A DNA stretch of 64,000 nt from Chitinophagales bacterium (GCA_016787045.1 JAEUVA010000008.1:363743-427742); one strand, 5' to 3'. Shown: positions 8,636 to 19,300, counted from the first letter of the stretch. Notes: generated from the letters alone by a model not told the origin. Translations and numbers: made by a program.

Positions 8636-10576
8636 GTGAAAAGCAGAACAGTGTTAATACGCATGATTTTTTGTGGATTGTTAACCATAATTTATGGCGG
8701 TATCTCTGCTATGATGTTGCAAAACGATTCCACCAAAAAATTCAATTGGTTTAAAGCCAGCGGCAAACCCAGCACTCAAAACGACACTTGGTTTATCAAT
8801 TCAGAGCCGGAAAAACATCATGGCATAGACACTACCATCTTCAACTTAGAAGAATATAATGGAATACAGCGGCCCGGCATTGAATATACTAATGCCGGTA
8901 ACATGGGTACGGCTGCTTTTCCGTTGGTGTTTGAACATCAAAAACGGGTGGGTTTCAATCTGGGTTACAACCAGTTTGACGTGTACCGCATACTGAAAGA
9001 TTCTATCCGGTATTACCAAGTGGTGCGGCCATATACTGAGTTGCGTTTGTTACTCGGTTTACAAAACGAGCAAATGATGGATGGTCGTTTCGCTAACCAA
9101 CACAAACATTTGATTTACTACGGTGTGCATTTTAAGCGTTACTACTCAAAAGGCATTTATGAGAACCAACGCGCCAACGATAATGCTGTGAATGTGTATG
9201 CCATTTTTCGTTCACCTAACAAACGGCTGCACCTTAAAACCGATTTGATTTTCAATTCATTTAAAAGCCGCGAAAATGGCGGAGCCACCATCAGTGTTTT
9301 TGACTCTTCGTTGTTTCAAAAAATATTAGTGCCCGTTGCCTTGCGCAAAGCAGAGAATCTTTACCGCCAAATAGATTTTTATTTGAATACCGGATACAGT
9401 ATTGGCAAAAAATATAAAGTCCGCGATACGGACAGCACGTACACTACAGAACTGATGCCGGTGTTTACCATTTCGTACCAGTTAAATGTAGAGAGCAACA
9501 AAATAAAGTACCGCGACTATGCGCCTGACTCCGCCTATTACCAGCAGTTTTACAACATCAAAGATTCGGTAGCCAATGATTGGAATGTATTGAAAACGGA
9601 CAATGCTATACAGCTTGACATAGTTTGGCGTAAACTCCAGTCGGACACAGCTTATTTAGAAAAAAACTTAGTGGCACATGCCGAAGCCGGTTTTGAACAC
9701 TATCAAATACAACATAATCTGCTCCCCACTGCTACTCAAAATTTGTATGTAAGCGGGTATGTACGCAGCAACAACGCATCAAAATCTAACATTATTTATT
9801 ACGCTGCTGCTAAAACGTATTTGTACGGCTGGAACCAGGGCGATTTGCTGCTAAGCGCGCAAGCCGGTTACGATTTTAAAAAATGGGGAATAGTAACCGG
9901 TAACTTTGCTTATACCCAAACCGAAATGCCCTACCAATACGAAAAATACACCTCGCATCCGGTACAGTGGAATTTTGATCTCCCCAAAACACGCATCCTC
10001 TCCGGTGGTGGTAAATACCAAAACACAAAGTGGGGCATTGTAGCTGAGGCCACTTACTACCGTACCCAAAACCTACCGGTGTATGCGGGCAGCGCCACAC
10101 CACAAGCCGGTTTTGAAACCAGCAATTTTGTGGTGATACATGCCGGAAATAAAAACGGCATTAAGGGTTTCCATTGCGATAACGATGTTTGGTTTACGCA
10201 GCCATTGGGCGATTCCTCATCAAACATTCTTGATTTGTATGCCCGTGTATTTACAAGGCATAGTTTATATTATGAAAGAAGAGTATTTAAAAAGGCGCTT
10301 TGGTTTTCGGTGGGAGTAGATTTACGATTCAGATACCAAAACAACCCGCCTTATTATGAGCCATATTTGGCCACCTTCTACCCTTCGTTTAACAACACCC
10401 GGTTAATTCCGCAGTTAGATTTTTTTGTAAATGCTAAAATCAAAACAGTAAGAGCATTTCTGAAAGTAGATAATCTGATATCTGCCATCACGCAAAAAGG
10501 ATACTACGCGCTGCACCGCTATGCCGCTCAGGATCTTTCGTTCAGAGCAGGTATCAATTGGCGTTTTTTTGAGTAA
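8636..10576 (+). CDS. Putative outer-membrane porin (Porin_10 type)
   Basis: 646 residues. The N-terminus has a basic stretch and a hydrophobic core (MIFCGLLTIIYGGISA) fitting a signal peptide. The GTG at 8636 is preferred over the ATG at 8663 because it keeps the positive n-region. The body is rich in alternating aromatic β-strands (LIYYGVHFKRYYSKGIYENQ and others) and ends in an aromatic-terminated strand (FRAGINWRFFE), as for outer-membrane barrels. This layout matches the Bacteroidota putative porin family. The cargo is unknown. The HAD gene begins 10 bases after the stop. Confidence 0.78.
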   Translation: MKSRTVLIRMIFCGLLTIIYGGISAMMLQNDSTKKFNWFKASGKPSTQNDTWFINSEPEKHHGIDTTIFNLEEYNGIQRPGIEYTNAGNMGTAAFPLVFEHQKRVGFNLGYNQFDVYRILKDSIRYYQVVRPYTELRLLLGLQNEQMMDGRFANQHKHLIYYGVHFKRYYSKGIYENQRANDNAVNVYAIFRSPNKRLHLKTDLIFNSFKSRENGGATISVFDSSLFQKILVPVALRKAENLYRQIDFYLNTGYSIGKKYKVRDTDSTYTTELMPVFTISYQLNVESNKIKYRDYAPDSAYYQQFYNIKDSVANDWNVLKTDNAIQLDIVWRKLQSDTAYLEKNLVAHAEAGFEHYQIQHNLLPTATQNLYVSGYVRSNNASKSNIIYYAAAKTYLYGWNQGDLLLSAQAGYDFKKWGIVTGNFAYTQTEMPYQYEKYTSHPVQWNFDLPKTRILSGGGKYQNTKWGIVAEATYYRTQNLPVYAGSATPQAGFETSNFVVIHAGNKNGIKGFHCDNDVWFTQPLGDSSSNILDLYARVFTRHSLYYERRVFKKALWFSVGVDLRFRYQNNPPYYEPYLATFYPSFNNTRLIPQLDFFVNAKIKTVRAFLKVDNLISAITQKGYYALHRYAAQDLSFRAGINWRFFE

Positions 10577-10586
10577 CCCGAACCGA

Positions 10587-11282
10587 ATGAAAATATACAA
10601 ACACCTTTTTTTCGATTTAGATCATACGCTTTGGGATTTTGAAACCAATTCAAAAAATGCGTTGCTTCAAATTTACACAGAGGAAAAATTACAAACCGCT
10701 GGCGTTCCTAACTTTGAAAACTTTTACAACCGGTATAAATCTATTAACGACCGCTACTGGGCACGCTACCATAACCATGCCGTAAGCAAAGAGCAAGTGC
10801 GCGTAGGCCGTTTTGCAGATGCACTCAAAGAGTTTAATGTAACCGATTTGAGCATTGCACACCGCATGGCAGACAGATACGTAGAATTAAGCCCTAAGAT
10901 GACCGCTCTGTTTCCTTTAGCAATAGAGACACTCCAATACCTTCAAAAAAAATATGCACTTCACCTCATTACCAATGGTTTTGCCGAGGTTCAATGGATA
11001 AAATTAGAACACAGTGGCTTAAAGCCTTTTTTTGAACACATTATTATTAGTGAAGAAGTGGGTACTCAAAAGCCCGACCCTAAAATTTTTGAACTCGCTA
11101 TGCAGCGCGCTAAAACCACCGCAGTAGAATGCCTGATGATTGGCGATAACATGAATACCGATATAGCCGGAGCAAGAGCAGCAGGAATTGATCAAGTGTT
11201 TTTCAACCCACACAAAAAACCTACCCGCGAAAAATCAACTTATACCATACATCAATTGGAGGAGTTGATGCGGTTGCTGTAG
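10587..11282 (+). CDS. HAD-family hydrolase, YjjG-type noncanonical pyrimidine nucleotidase
   Basis: 231 residues from the ATG at 10587, chosen because HAD motif I directly follows (FFDLDHTLWDF, with the nucleophile Asp and acid Asp). Motif II is LITNGF, the motif III Lys is in GTQKPDPKIFELA, and motif IV is MIGDNMNTDIAGA. A helical cap lies at about residues 20-100. The DLDHTLWDF signature and length resemble YjjG 5'-nucleotidases, which remove phosphate from noncanonical pyrimidine nucleotides. A general haloacid-type phosphatase is the alternative. It probably shares a transcript with the porin gene, although no functional link is obvious. Confidence 0.85.
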   Translation: MKIYKHLFFDLDHTLWDFETNSKNALLQIYTEEKLQTAGVPNFENFYNRYKSINDRYWARYHNHAVSKEQVRVGRFADALKEFNVTDLSIAHRMADRYVELSPKMTALFPLAIETLQYLQKKYALHLITNGFAEVQWIKLEHSGLKPFFEHIIISEEVGTQKPDPKIFELAMQRAKTTAVECLMIGDNMNTDIAGARAAGIDQVFFNPHKKPTREKSTYTIHQLEELMRLL

Positions 11283-11287
11283 AAATG

Positions 11288-11956
11288 TTAGGCAGACTCT
11301 AATTCCAAACCATACTTGGTTTGCAAGTGCCACCAGTTCACAAACTTATAGCACACATAAGATACCAACGGAGCGCAAACTACATCCATGGTGTAGTGTA
11401 CGTGTTGCCAAAGTATCATAGTAGCTATGGCAATGGTGGCCGCAAAAATACAGAGCCGAAGCACTCTATTTTCTATCAGTAAGAAAAACAAAAACATGGC
11501 TGACACATGCCCGCTGAAAAATAGATCTTTAGTCACATAAATCGTGTCGGTTTGAAAACAAAATGTGGCAATAGGGTCGTTGAGTAATATAATATCTCTG
11601 GGCGGCTCCAATGGAATAAGGTAAATGGTAATAGTACGGGCTATAAATGAAAGGGCAAACATTTGCAAACCACGAACTAACAGCCGGGGAGTTTGTATGA
11701 CATAAAAGAATGCCAACAACAACGCAGTGTACTCCACAGCAAAAATGGGAATAGAAAAATCAATAGGAGGCAGCATGTTCAGCACTAAGTCATTCACTTG
11801 CATACCTGCACGTGTTTGCCAAATTTTTAAGAAATGTAGATTAAAAAGCCCTACGGCAATAAACCCTAAAATAGTGAGCGCAAACTGATTCCTGAACTTA
11901 CTTTCGGCCCAGGCCGCAGACCATTCGGTACTAAGTTTATGTAAATATGCTTTCAT
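11288..11956 (-). CDS. PAP2-like membrane phosphatase/transferase (sphingomyelin-synthase-like)
   Basis: 222 residues with about six hydrophobic helices. The catalytic signature is FSGHVSAMFLFF with a later HVHYTMDVV: a His in SGH and a His-x5-Asp in the last loop, which is the arrangement of the PAP2_C (sphingomyelin synthase/phosphatase-like) subfamily. An N-terminal cytoplasmic amphipathic segment precedes the first helix. It could act on lipid phosphates or phosphoceramide in the inner membrane; sphingolipids are known in many Bacteroidota, but the substrate here is an inference. It is convergent with the HAD gene. Confidence 0.75.
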   Translation of the reverse strand: MKAYLHKLSTEWSAAWAESKFRNQFALTILGFIAVGLFNLHFLKIWQTRAGMQVNDLVLNMLPPIDFSIPIFAVEYTALLLAFFYVIQTPRLLVRGLQMFALSFIARTITIYLIPLEPPRDIILLNDPIATFCFQTDTIYVTKDLFFSGHVSAMFLFFLLIENRVLRLCIFAATIAIATMILWQHVHYTMDVVCAPLVSYVCYKFVNWWHLQTKYGLELESA

Positions 11957-12024
11957 ACTATTTATCAGCTAAGGTAAAAAGCAATTATCATTCGTCAAGT
12001 AAAAAAAACTTAAATATCAACACG

Positions 12025-12597
12025 CTAAGACAATGTGCGCTGGTGCGAATACTTTAAAATAGAAAACATGGCAATATCATACACCACATGTGCGGTAATG
12101 GCCGCACCTATGCCAAAAACTTTAAACAAATACCCAAACCCGGCACAAATAGCCACCAGAAAAAAACCGTAGAGCGATAAATTGATGTTGTATGGATGGA
12201 TGTACCCATGCAACAGTACAAAAATGAAAGCGGCTGGCCACACGCCAATTAAGGGCTGCAAGCCGGCTCTAAAAAGTATTTCTTCACCTACACCGGCACA
12301 TACCGAAAAAAAGAGGATTTCAGCCATATTTGGGTTGATATCCCCTATCAACCCTTCAAAAAAAGTACGTACCGATTTGAATCTGCGGCCTTTAATAAAA
12401 AGTGCTGCAAGCAAAGAGGTTAAACTACCAAAAAAAAGACCTGTAGTAACTTGCAAAAAGTAGGGCTTACCGGCTTTAAACACCCCCATTACTGATTTAT
12501 CTTGCAGATAGTGAATAGCCAGTATGCCCATGGCACTCATGCCAAACAATGTAAGCCAACTAAGGTAAAAAAGGCGTTTACGACCCGGAGAAAGCAT
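12025..12597 (-). CDS. CPBP-family intramembrane metalloprotease
   Basis: 190 residues from the ATG at 12597; a GTG two codons upstream is also possible. Four or more membrane helices. The family motifs are visible: GVGEEILFRAGLQP (EExxxR), FVLLHGYIHP (FxxxH) and AHVVYDIAMF (HxxxD/N type). These glutamate and histidine residues form the active site of CPBP/Rce1-like (CAAX-type) enzymes. Bacterial members process or modify membrane peptides, and the target here is unknown. Divergent from thiL, with 116 bases between starts. Confidence 0.85.
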   Translation of the reverse strand: MLSPGRKRLFYLSWLTLFGMSAMGILAIHYLQDKSVMGVFKAGKPYFLQVTTGLFFGSLTSLLAALFIKGRRFKSVRTFFEGLIGDINPNMAEILFFSVCAGVGEEILFRAGLQPLIGVWPAAFIFVLLHGYIHPYNINLSLYGFFLVAICAGFGYLFKVFGIGAAITAHVVYDIAMFSILKYSHQRTLS

Positions 12598-12713
12598 CAA
12601 CACAATTTTGGATGCAGAAACGCTGGCAAAAAAATCACTGCTTTCATCAACTTACTCGTTATCCGTTTCTTTTGCTTGCGCAATATACTAATCTTGCAGC
12701 ATTTGTAAAGAGC

Positions 12714-13751
12714 ATGAGCGAAGCCACCCACACTACCCCCATTAGCCAACTTGGCGAGTTTGCATTGATAGATCACATTACCCAAAAATTTTCGTTGCAA
12801 AACAGCAGCAGCACACATGGTGTAGGCGATGATGCAGCAGTTATTACACCCACTACCGGCAAGCAATTGGTAGTAACCACCGATTTGATGGCCGAAGGCA
12901 TACACTTTGACCTGATGTACACACCATTAAAGCATTTGGGCTACAAGGCGGTGGTGGTAAACATCAGTGATATATATGCCATGAATGCCGAGCCAAAGCA
13001 AATTACGGTTTCGCTGGCACTATCGTCTAAGTTTACTGTAGAGGCAGTAGAAGAACTGTACGAAGGCATTCGGTTGGCTTGCAAAAATTACAAAGTAGAT
13101 TTAGTGGGTGGCGATACCACTTCTTCATATTCGGGACTGGTAGTAAGCATCACCGCCATTGGTGAGGTAGCCCCAGAGGAATTGGTTTACCGCAGTGGCG
13201 CACAAGTTGGCGACCTGATTTGTGTAACCGGAGATTTAGGTGCCGCTTATTTAGGCCTTCAGATTTTAGAACGCGAAAAGAGAATTTATCTGGAGCACCC
13301 CGATGTACAACCCGAATTAGAAAAAAGCCAATACTTGATTGAACGGCAATTGAAACCCGAAGCAAGAAAAGATGTAATTCGGTTTTTAAAAGATAACGAC
13401 CTAAAACCCACCGCCATGTTAGATGTTAGCGATGGGCTAAGCAGCGATGTGATGCACATTTGCAAAATGAGCAAGGTAGGATGTGTAATTACCGAAGCCA
13501 CCGTACCAGTAAGCGAACCGGCCTATCAAACAGCTTTGGAGTTTAACATAGATCCTATTACCTGCGCACTAAGTGGTGGAGAAGATTACGAGCTGCTGTT
13601 TACCATTCGCCCCGAAGATGAAACCAAACTAAACGGTGAAGATACCTTTAGCGTAATTGGCGAAATAACAGATACCTTACAAGGCACCAGGTTGCTAACC
13701 AAAGGCGGCAATTACCATCAGCTAACCGCTCAGGGTTGGAAGCATTTTTGA
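12714..13751 (+). CDS. thiL: Thiamine-monophosphate kinase
   Basis: Phosphorylates thiamine monophosphate to the active cofactor TPP. 345 residues from the ATG at 12714; longer in-frame starts only add non-conserved sequence overlapping the divergent promoter region. PurM-like fold: GEFALIDHIT at the N-terminus, GVGDDAAVI (metal/ATP binding), LVVTTDLMAEGIHF, the NISDIYAMNAEP motif, and C-terminal MLDVSDGLSSD and LSGGEDYELLFT, all typical for ThiL. No TPP riboswitch-like sequence is seen before it and no other thiamine gene is adjacent. Confidence 0.95.
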   Translation: MSEATHTTPISQLGEFALIDHITQKFSLQNSSSTHGVGDDAAVITPTTGKQLVVTTDLMAEGIHFDLMYTPLKHLGYKAVVVNISDIYAMNAEPKQITVSLALSSKFTVEAVEELYEGIRLACKNYKVDLVGGDTTSSYSGLVVSITAIGEVAPEELVYRSGAQVGDLICVTGDLGAAYLGLQILEREKRIYLEHPDVQPELEKSQYLIERQLKPEARKDVIRFLKDNDLKPTAMLDVSDGLSSDVMHICKMSKVGCVITEATVPVSEPAYQTALEFNIDPITCALSGGEDYELLFTIRPEDETKLNGEDTFSVIGEITDTLQGTRLLTKGGNYHQLTAQGWKHF

Positions 13752-13784
13752 GCGCGGAAATCATTTACACACTGTATAGAACTA

Positions 13785-13818
13785 TTTTTGGAGTTGTAGT
13801 TTGCCAAACATACATTCG
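13785..13818 (+). promoter_or_regulatory. Probable Bacteroidota promoter of nuoD
   Basis: TTTTTG (13785-13790) and TACATTCG (13811-13818) are separated by 20 bases, close to the Bacteroidota -33 TTTG and -7 TAnnTTTG elements (one mismatch in the -7 box). Transcription would begin near 13823, giving a leader of roughly 27 bases. Confidence 0.45.
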
Positions 13819-13849
13819 CCCCCACTGTTTATATTGACCAATACACCAC

Positions 13850-15088
13850 ATGAGCGCCATAACCGTACGCACCATAGAAGAAAAGTATGCCGACATGATT
13901 CGCCAGCGCGAAAATGAAGATGGCAGCGAGCTTTCTATACTCAATTTAGGGCCTACTCACCCAGCCACACACGGCATTTTTCAAAACGTGTTGTTGATGG
14001 ATGGCGAGCGCATTTTAGATGCCGAACAAACGGTGGGCTACATCCACCGAGCTTTTGAAAAAATAGCAGAGAACAGGCCCTTCTACCAGATAAATGTGCT
14101 GACAGATCGCATGAACTACTGCTCCTCGCCCATCAATAATATGGGCTGGTGGATGACCGTAGAAAAATTACTAAGCATAGAAGTACCCCAACGCGCTCAG
14201 TACCTGCGTGTAATTATGATGGAGCTGGCCCGCATTGCCGACCACCTGATTTGCAACTCTATTTTGGCAGTGGACTCCGGTGCTTTTACCGGTTTTTTGT
14301 ATGTGATGCAGTACCGCGAAAAAATTTATGAAATTTATGAAGAACTGTGTGGCGCACGCCTCACTACCAACATGGGCCGCATTGGCGGCTTGGAGCGCGA
14401 CCTGAGCGACACCGGTTTCCGCAAGCTACGCGCTTTTATGAAAGAATTTCCGGTAGTTTTTAAAGAGTTTGAAGCACTGGTTTCGCGCAACCGTATTTTT
14501 ATAGACCGCTGCATTAACGTAGGCGGCATTAGTGCCGAAAAAGCTATCAGCTTCGGATTTACAGGGCCTAACCTGCGCGCTGCCGGGGTAGATTATGATG
14601 TGCGCATTGCTAACCCGTATTCATCTTACCAAGACTTTGAATTTGATGTGCCCGTAGGCAAAACAGGCGATACCTACGACCGCTACTGTGTACGCAATGC
14701 CGAAATATGGCAGAGCTACCGCATAATTGAGCAGGCGCTTGCCAAACTGCCCGATGGCCCTATACATGCCGATGTGCCAGATTATTATTTACCCCCCAAA
14801 GAGCAGGTGTATACCAGCATGGAAGCGCTCATTTATCACTTTAAAATTGTGATGGGTGAAATACCGGTACCCAAAGGCGAAGTATATCACGCGGTAGAGG
14901 GTGGCAACGGAGAGTTGGGTTTTTACCTCATATCTGACGGTAGCCGTGTGCCCTTCCGCTTGCACTTCCGCAGACCGTGTTTCATTTACTATCAGGCATT
15001 TACAGAAATGATAAAAGGCGGATTACTAAGTGATGCTATTTTAATTATGAGTTCGCTGAATGTAATAGCCGGGGAGTTGGATGCATAA
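13850..15088 (+). CDS. nuoD: NADH-quinone oxidoreductase subunit D (complex I, 49-kDa)
   Basis: The peripheral-arm subunit that forms the quinone-binding chamber with NuoB. 412 residues, full length. The N-terminal LNLGPTHPATHGIFQNVLLMDGE contains the quinone-site His residues, followed by GYIHRAFEK and the NRIFIDRCINVGGIS region. The C-terminus GELGFYLISDGSRVPFRLHFRRPCF and SSLNVIAGELDA is the usual hydrogenase-like ending. Only nuoE follows. nuoA-C are not upstream (thiL is) and nuoF onward are not downstream, so complex I genes are split in this genome. Confidence 0.97.
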   Translation: MSAITVRTIEEKYADMIRQRENEDGSELSILNLGPTHPATHGIFQNVLLMDGERILDAEQTVGYIHRAFEKIAENRPFYQINVLTDRMNYCSSPINNMGWWMTVEKLLSIEVPQRAQYLRVIMMELARIADHLICNSILAVDSGAFTGFLYVMQYREKIYEIYEELCGARLTTNMGRIGGLERDLSDTGFRKLRAFMKEFPVVFKEFEALVSRNRIFIDRCINVGGISAEKAISFGFTGPNLRAAGVDYDVRIANPYSSYQDFEFDVPVGKTGDTYDRYCVRNAEIWQSYRIIEQALAKLPDGPIHADVPDYYLPPKEQVYTSMEALIYHFKIVMGEIPVPKGEVYHAVEGGNGELGFYLISDGSRVPFRLHFRRPCFIYYQAFTEMIKGGLLSDAILIMSSLNVIAGELDA

Positions 15089-15154
15089 CAATGGCTCATA
15101 CCCCCATTAATTAATTTGAAATTAGATTTTTTGATTGTTGAAATTTAACCATAC

Positions 15155-15691
15155 ATGGGCGTAGTAAGTAAAAGTAACACAGCAGTTAACTTGAGTGAGC
15201 AACTGCTAAAGCGGGTAGAAGACTTAAAAACTCGTTTTCCGGAAGGAAAACAAAAGAGTGCCTTGCTCACCGTATTGCACGAAGTGCAAGACGAAAATAA
15301 CGACTGGCTGAGCATAGAAGCCATGGACAAAGTGGCTGAAATGCTAAACATATTGCCCATAGAAGTATATGAGGTGGCCTCTTTTTACAGCATGTACAAC
15401 CAAAAGCCGGTAGGCAAATACATGTTTGAGTTTTGCCGCACCAGTTGCTGCGTTACCCGTGGTGCCGAAGATTTGATGGAATATACTTGCAATAAACTAG
15501 GTGTAAAAGAAGGCGAAGTAACGCCAGATGGCCTATTTCAAGTAAAAGGTGTAGAATGCCTTGGCGCGTGCGGCTATGCTCCCATGCTGCAACTGGGCGA
15601 TTTTTACCATGAATTTCTCACCCCCGAAAAAATGGATACCCTAATTGAAGATTGTAAGGCAGGTAAGGTGGAGAAGATTAGCCGGGTGTAG
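15155..15691 (+). CDS. nuoE: NADH-quinone oxidoreductase subunit E (24-kDa, 2Fe-2S)
   Basis: 178 residues with a thioredoxin-like fold that binds the N1a [2Fe-2S] cluster in the NADH-oxidising module. The four ligand cysteines are recognisable: C-x4-C in FCRTSCCVTRG (an extra Cys sits just before the second ligand) and C-x3-C in VECLGACGYAP. The N-terminal helical part (residues about 15-75) is normal. It starts 66 bases after nuoD, probably in the same transcript. Its usual partner nuoF is not next to it, which is unusual. Confidence 0.95.
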   Translation: MGVVSKSNTAVNLSEQLLKRVEDLKTRFPEGKQKSALLTVLHEVQDENNDWLSIEAMDKVAEMLNILPIEVYEVASFYSMYNQKPVGKYMFEFCRTSCCVTRGAEDLMEYTCNKLGVKEGEVTPDGLFQVKGVECLGACGYAPMLQLGDFYHEFLTPEKMDTLIEDCKAGKVEKISRV

Positions 15692-15750
15692 AATAGCGGT
15701 ACTACAAAAAACTTGGGTGCCACCTCAAAAGGAAATGGATAGAAAATACT

Positions 15751-16125
15751 ATGCAGAGTAGAACTAACCCGGTTGTTTATTTTGAAATTCCGGTTGCGGA
15801 CATGGACAGGGCTATTCGGTTTTACAATGCTGTATTCCACTTTGACTTCCACAAAGAAAATATTGACAACATTGAAATGGCCTTGTTTCCTTTTGCTAAC
15901 GAGAATGCAGGAATTTCGGGTGCATTAGCCAAAGGAGAAATCTACAAGCCGACAAAAGACGGAGTTGTGATTTATTTCAAGACAGAAAACATTGATGAAA
16001 CACTGAAATTAGCTACCTCACATGGCGGAAAAATCCTATACCCAAAAACAGACAATGGAATTGGGCTTGTTGGGGAATTTGAAGACACAGAAGGAAACAG
16101 AATTGCTTTGTATCAGCCCAAATAA
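15751..16125 (+). CDS. VOC-family protein (glyoxalase/bleomycin-resistance fold)
   Basis: 124 residues forming one VOC module pair: VVYFEIPVADMDRAIRFYNAVF is the typical first βαβ unit, then GVVIYFKTENIDETLKLATSHGGKIL and FEDTEGNRIALYQ, the usual C-terminal strand with a metal-ligand-position Glu. Small VOC proteins of this size are often annotated as glyoxalases without known substrate. The start at 15751 lies 59 bases after nuoE. Spacing allows co-transcription, but there is no functional link to complex I. Confidence 0.85.
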   Translation: MQSRTNPVVYFEIPVADMDRAIRFYNAVFHFDFHKENIDNIEMALFPFANENAGISGALAKGEIYKPTKDGVVIYFKTENIDETLKLATSHGGKILYPKTDNGIGLVGEFEDTEGNRIALYQPK

Positions 16126-16330
16126 TGTCCAAGAAAAAAGAACACTAAGATGCATGCTTTTTGCATAAGCAGTTTGATGTAGTGGGTGCACGCCCGAAAC
16201 AGGTTTAGAACAAGTTGTGCTTTTCCCCAATAATTATTGGTGTACAACTCAAAAAAATCAGCTCTCTTACTTGGGTTGTCTAAACATCACATCCGCACAA
16301 ACCGTAATTGTTACTGCTACCTTGAAACTA
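16126..16330. other. Intergenic segment with nested inverted repeats, no gene seen
   Basis: A 205-base convergent gap between the VOC gene and the histidine kinase gene. It contains the perfect palindrome CCAATAATTATTGG (16227-16240), flanked outside by AGTTGT (16213-16218) and ACAACT (about 16244-16249), which could fold into one longer hairpin. No T-tract follows directly, so I do not call a terminator. Confidence 0.4.
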
Positions 16331-19300
16331 TTACGCCACCTTTTTGAGCCGAACAAAAAAGGTAGTGCCGGTATCCACTTCGCTTTCAAACCAGATGGTG
16401 CCACCGGCACCGTCAATAATTTGTTTGGTAATGGCCAGCCCTAAACCTGTTCCCGAAGATTTGGTAGTAAAGTTGGGAACAAACACCCGATCGTAGTTAT
16501 CAGGGGTTATGCCAATACCATTATCTTTTACACTCACCGTAATCCACCCGTTTTGATCTATTATCCGCACCTCTACATATCCCTTCTTAGCTTCCGGAAC
16601 ACTTTGCATACCGTTTTTCACTAAATTATTGAACACACTTACCAATTGGTTTTTATCAGCAAACACGGTGGCCGATGTGGTATTGGTATCAAAACTGATC
16701 TGCATATTATCTTCATTGCCAAATAGCTCTACTACAGATTTGAGCAAAGTATTGAGGTCTATGATTTCGTTTTCTGCTTTGGGCATTTTGGCAAACGATG
16801 CAAATGCTGTGGCAATGCTGCTTAGATTTTCAATCTGTTCATTCAGTGTTTGCGCTACACGCTTAGCCAATTGCTCTATGTTGGGGTTGCCTTCATCTAT
16901 TGCTCTTTGAAGGTACTGAATGCTCAACTTCATGGGTGTGAGCGGGTTTTTAATTTCATGAGCAATTTGCTTAGCCATTTCGCGCCAAGCACTTTCGCGC
17001 TCACCTTTAGCTAACTTTTGTGCGCTTTGTTCCAACTCGGTAATCATTTTATTGTACTCGCCCACCAGTACTCCAATTTCATCTTTACTGTTCCAAGCTA
17101 TGGCTTCGTTGCGTTTATTTAGGTTGAGTATCCGGAGTTTTTCGCTAATAGTGGTTAGCGGGCGGGTGATAGAATTTGAAATAAAATATGCCATGGCAGC
17201 GGCACAGAGCAATAGAAAAACGTACACATTCATCAACGCAATCAAAAAGGTAGATACTTCTTCGTTAATGTCTTTAGTTTTTTCAAAGTAAGGAATACCC
17301 AGATATGCAATTGCATAGCCAGAGTTGTTTCTAACCGGTGAGTAGGTAGCCAAGTAATCTAAACTTCCTATACTTTCGTGCTGGGTAAACTGTGGGATCC
17401 CTTTGTTCTGAAGCATGCGATAAACCACCGGATTCATCAGTTTGCTTACTATGCCTTTATCATAAATAGCCGGCTGCGAACTAACGGTTAGGCGTCCTTG
17501 TGTATCAAACAGGTTAATGTCTATATCGTTTATTTCGGCTAAACGTGCCACTTCGTAGCTTAATGTAGCACTAGCTTCAGTGGTAAACAAGCTACCGGAA
17601 GAAAGAATGTTTTGTTGTATAAAATATTCCAAAGAAGCATGAATTACTTTCTCTTTTCGGTTTAGTCGATCATTGTAAAAGTTATCATACTGCCGGGTAA
17701 AAAACCGGATGGTGGTTAACCCGATTACTACAAACGAAACCACAATCATGGCCAGCATGCTATAGTTAATACGCGTGCGAAATGACAAAGAAAAATCGTC
17801 TAACAAATCTGCTCCGGTGTTGTCATTTAGGAGTGCCCGCTGCAACAGCAGGAGCAGTAAAGCCGTTAAAAAATAGAATGAAAATAAATAGCTAAATGTA
17901 GCTATGGGTTCAAAAAACGGCTCGCGCTCTACACTTACAATCACCTGCCTATTGTTTGGAAAACGGGTAATGCCGTGCTCCCAATCCCATTCCTCAACAA
18001 ACACATGCTCCTGTTTGCCAAAAGTGTACTTGCTGTCCCAATAATACGTATATGGAAACTCTCCGTACTGCGCCACAAGTTTATCACCCTGATAAATGGC
18101 ATAGCTGTAGTTAAACTGGTTATCGTGGGTAACCACATTACTTCCCAGCAACAGTTCAGGATATACATTTCGCCCATAATATGTTTTGGGGCACATCACC
18201 ACTGCCAGGTATCCGGTGGTAACTGAATCTGCTATACAGGTAATCAGCGAAAGATACCGGTAGTTTTGTATGGTATCGGGCATGTAGTACAGGGTATCGG
18301 GTTGCCAACCGGCTATGTCGTATTGTGCAACAAACTCCGTAAGCGATAACGAATCGGTATTGCGAACGGCAATGCCTTTAGCATCAAAAAAATGATACTC
18401 CATATCGTACTTGTTGTAGTAGCCGCTCAGGTATAATGAGTTGATTCTATCTGTCAACTCACGAGTACTGATAAATGGATTGGTGAAATAATTTTTAGCC
18501 AACACATCGCGCGAGATGTTACCGGCAGCATCTTTGAATAAAAATTCAGCTACATAATCGCGCTCTACTACCAGTTTATCAGCAAATCTTCTGCGATGCT
18601 GGCGCTCCTTACGTTCATAAAGGTTTTCAATCAAGAAAGTAGTAAAAAAGCTATACAGCGCTACAAACAATACTACTTGCCGCAATGTCAAAACCGCCCC
18701 GCTATTCATAAATCTATACAACATGTTTGTAAATAATACCATCCAACAGGTTGTAAAGATTGCGGAGATTAGAATATCTGAAATCAATGCTGACACAGCA
18801 CCCAGCAACACACCCACACCTATGCCCCAGGTAATAGTTCTTGAGGAATATCCATTTTTATCTAGTACCTGAAAAACAAAGAGTGAAAGCTGAAAATGTA
18901 TGAGTATAAGCAGCGCTATACAACATAAACCCAATAAGCTAAATGTATCTAAGCTGAGTACATTATACACTTCAAACGAAATAACCGAGTCAATTACTAA
19001 TGTTTTAAACACAAAAAGTATCAATGCCGTAAACACAAACACAATACCCAACGCCAGCACCAGCAAAAAGGTTCTGTTTAACCTTGAAACCACACTTGCT
19101 TTGGAGGTAATAAACCGGTTGATAGCATATAAAGTGATGCAGTTAAGCAACAAGTCGCCTAACGATGGAGTAACCACAGATGAAGCATAGTAACTCGGGC
19201 TAAACAAGGGGAGTTTCAACAATTCGCCCGGCCACAAAAAGTAAAGCATTATAGCTCTAATGCCCAACAAACCAATAACCAAAACGGCCCACGCAACAAA

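Noticed and set aside
9851..10103. Two overlapping minus-strand frames inside the porin gene
   Set aside because: Antisense of porin strands, no signal or motif.
12603..12713. TPP riboswitch before thiL
   Set aside because: No CUGAGA-like or P4/P5 consensus visible in the short divergent gap.
16126..16330. tRNA or small RNA gene
   Set aside because: The palindrome has no cloverleaf or CCA-type arm and no promoter or terminator frames it.
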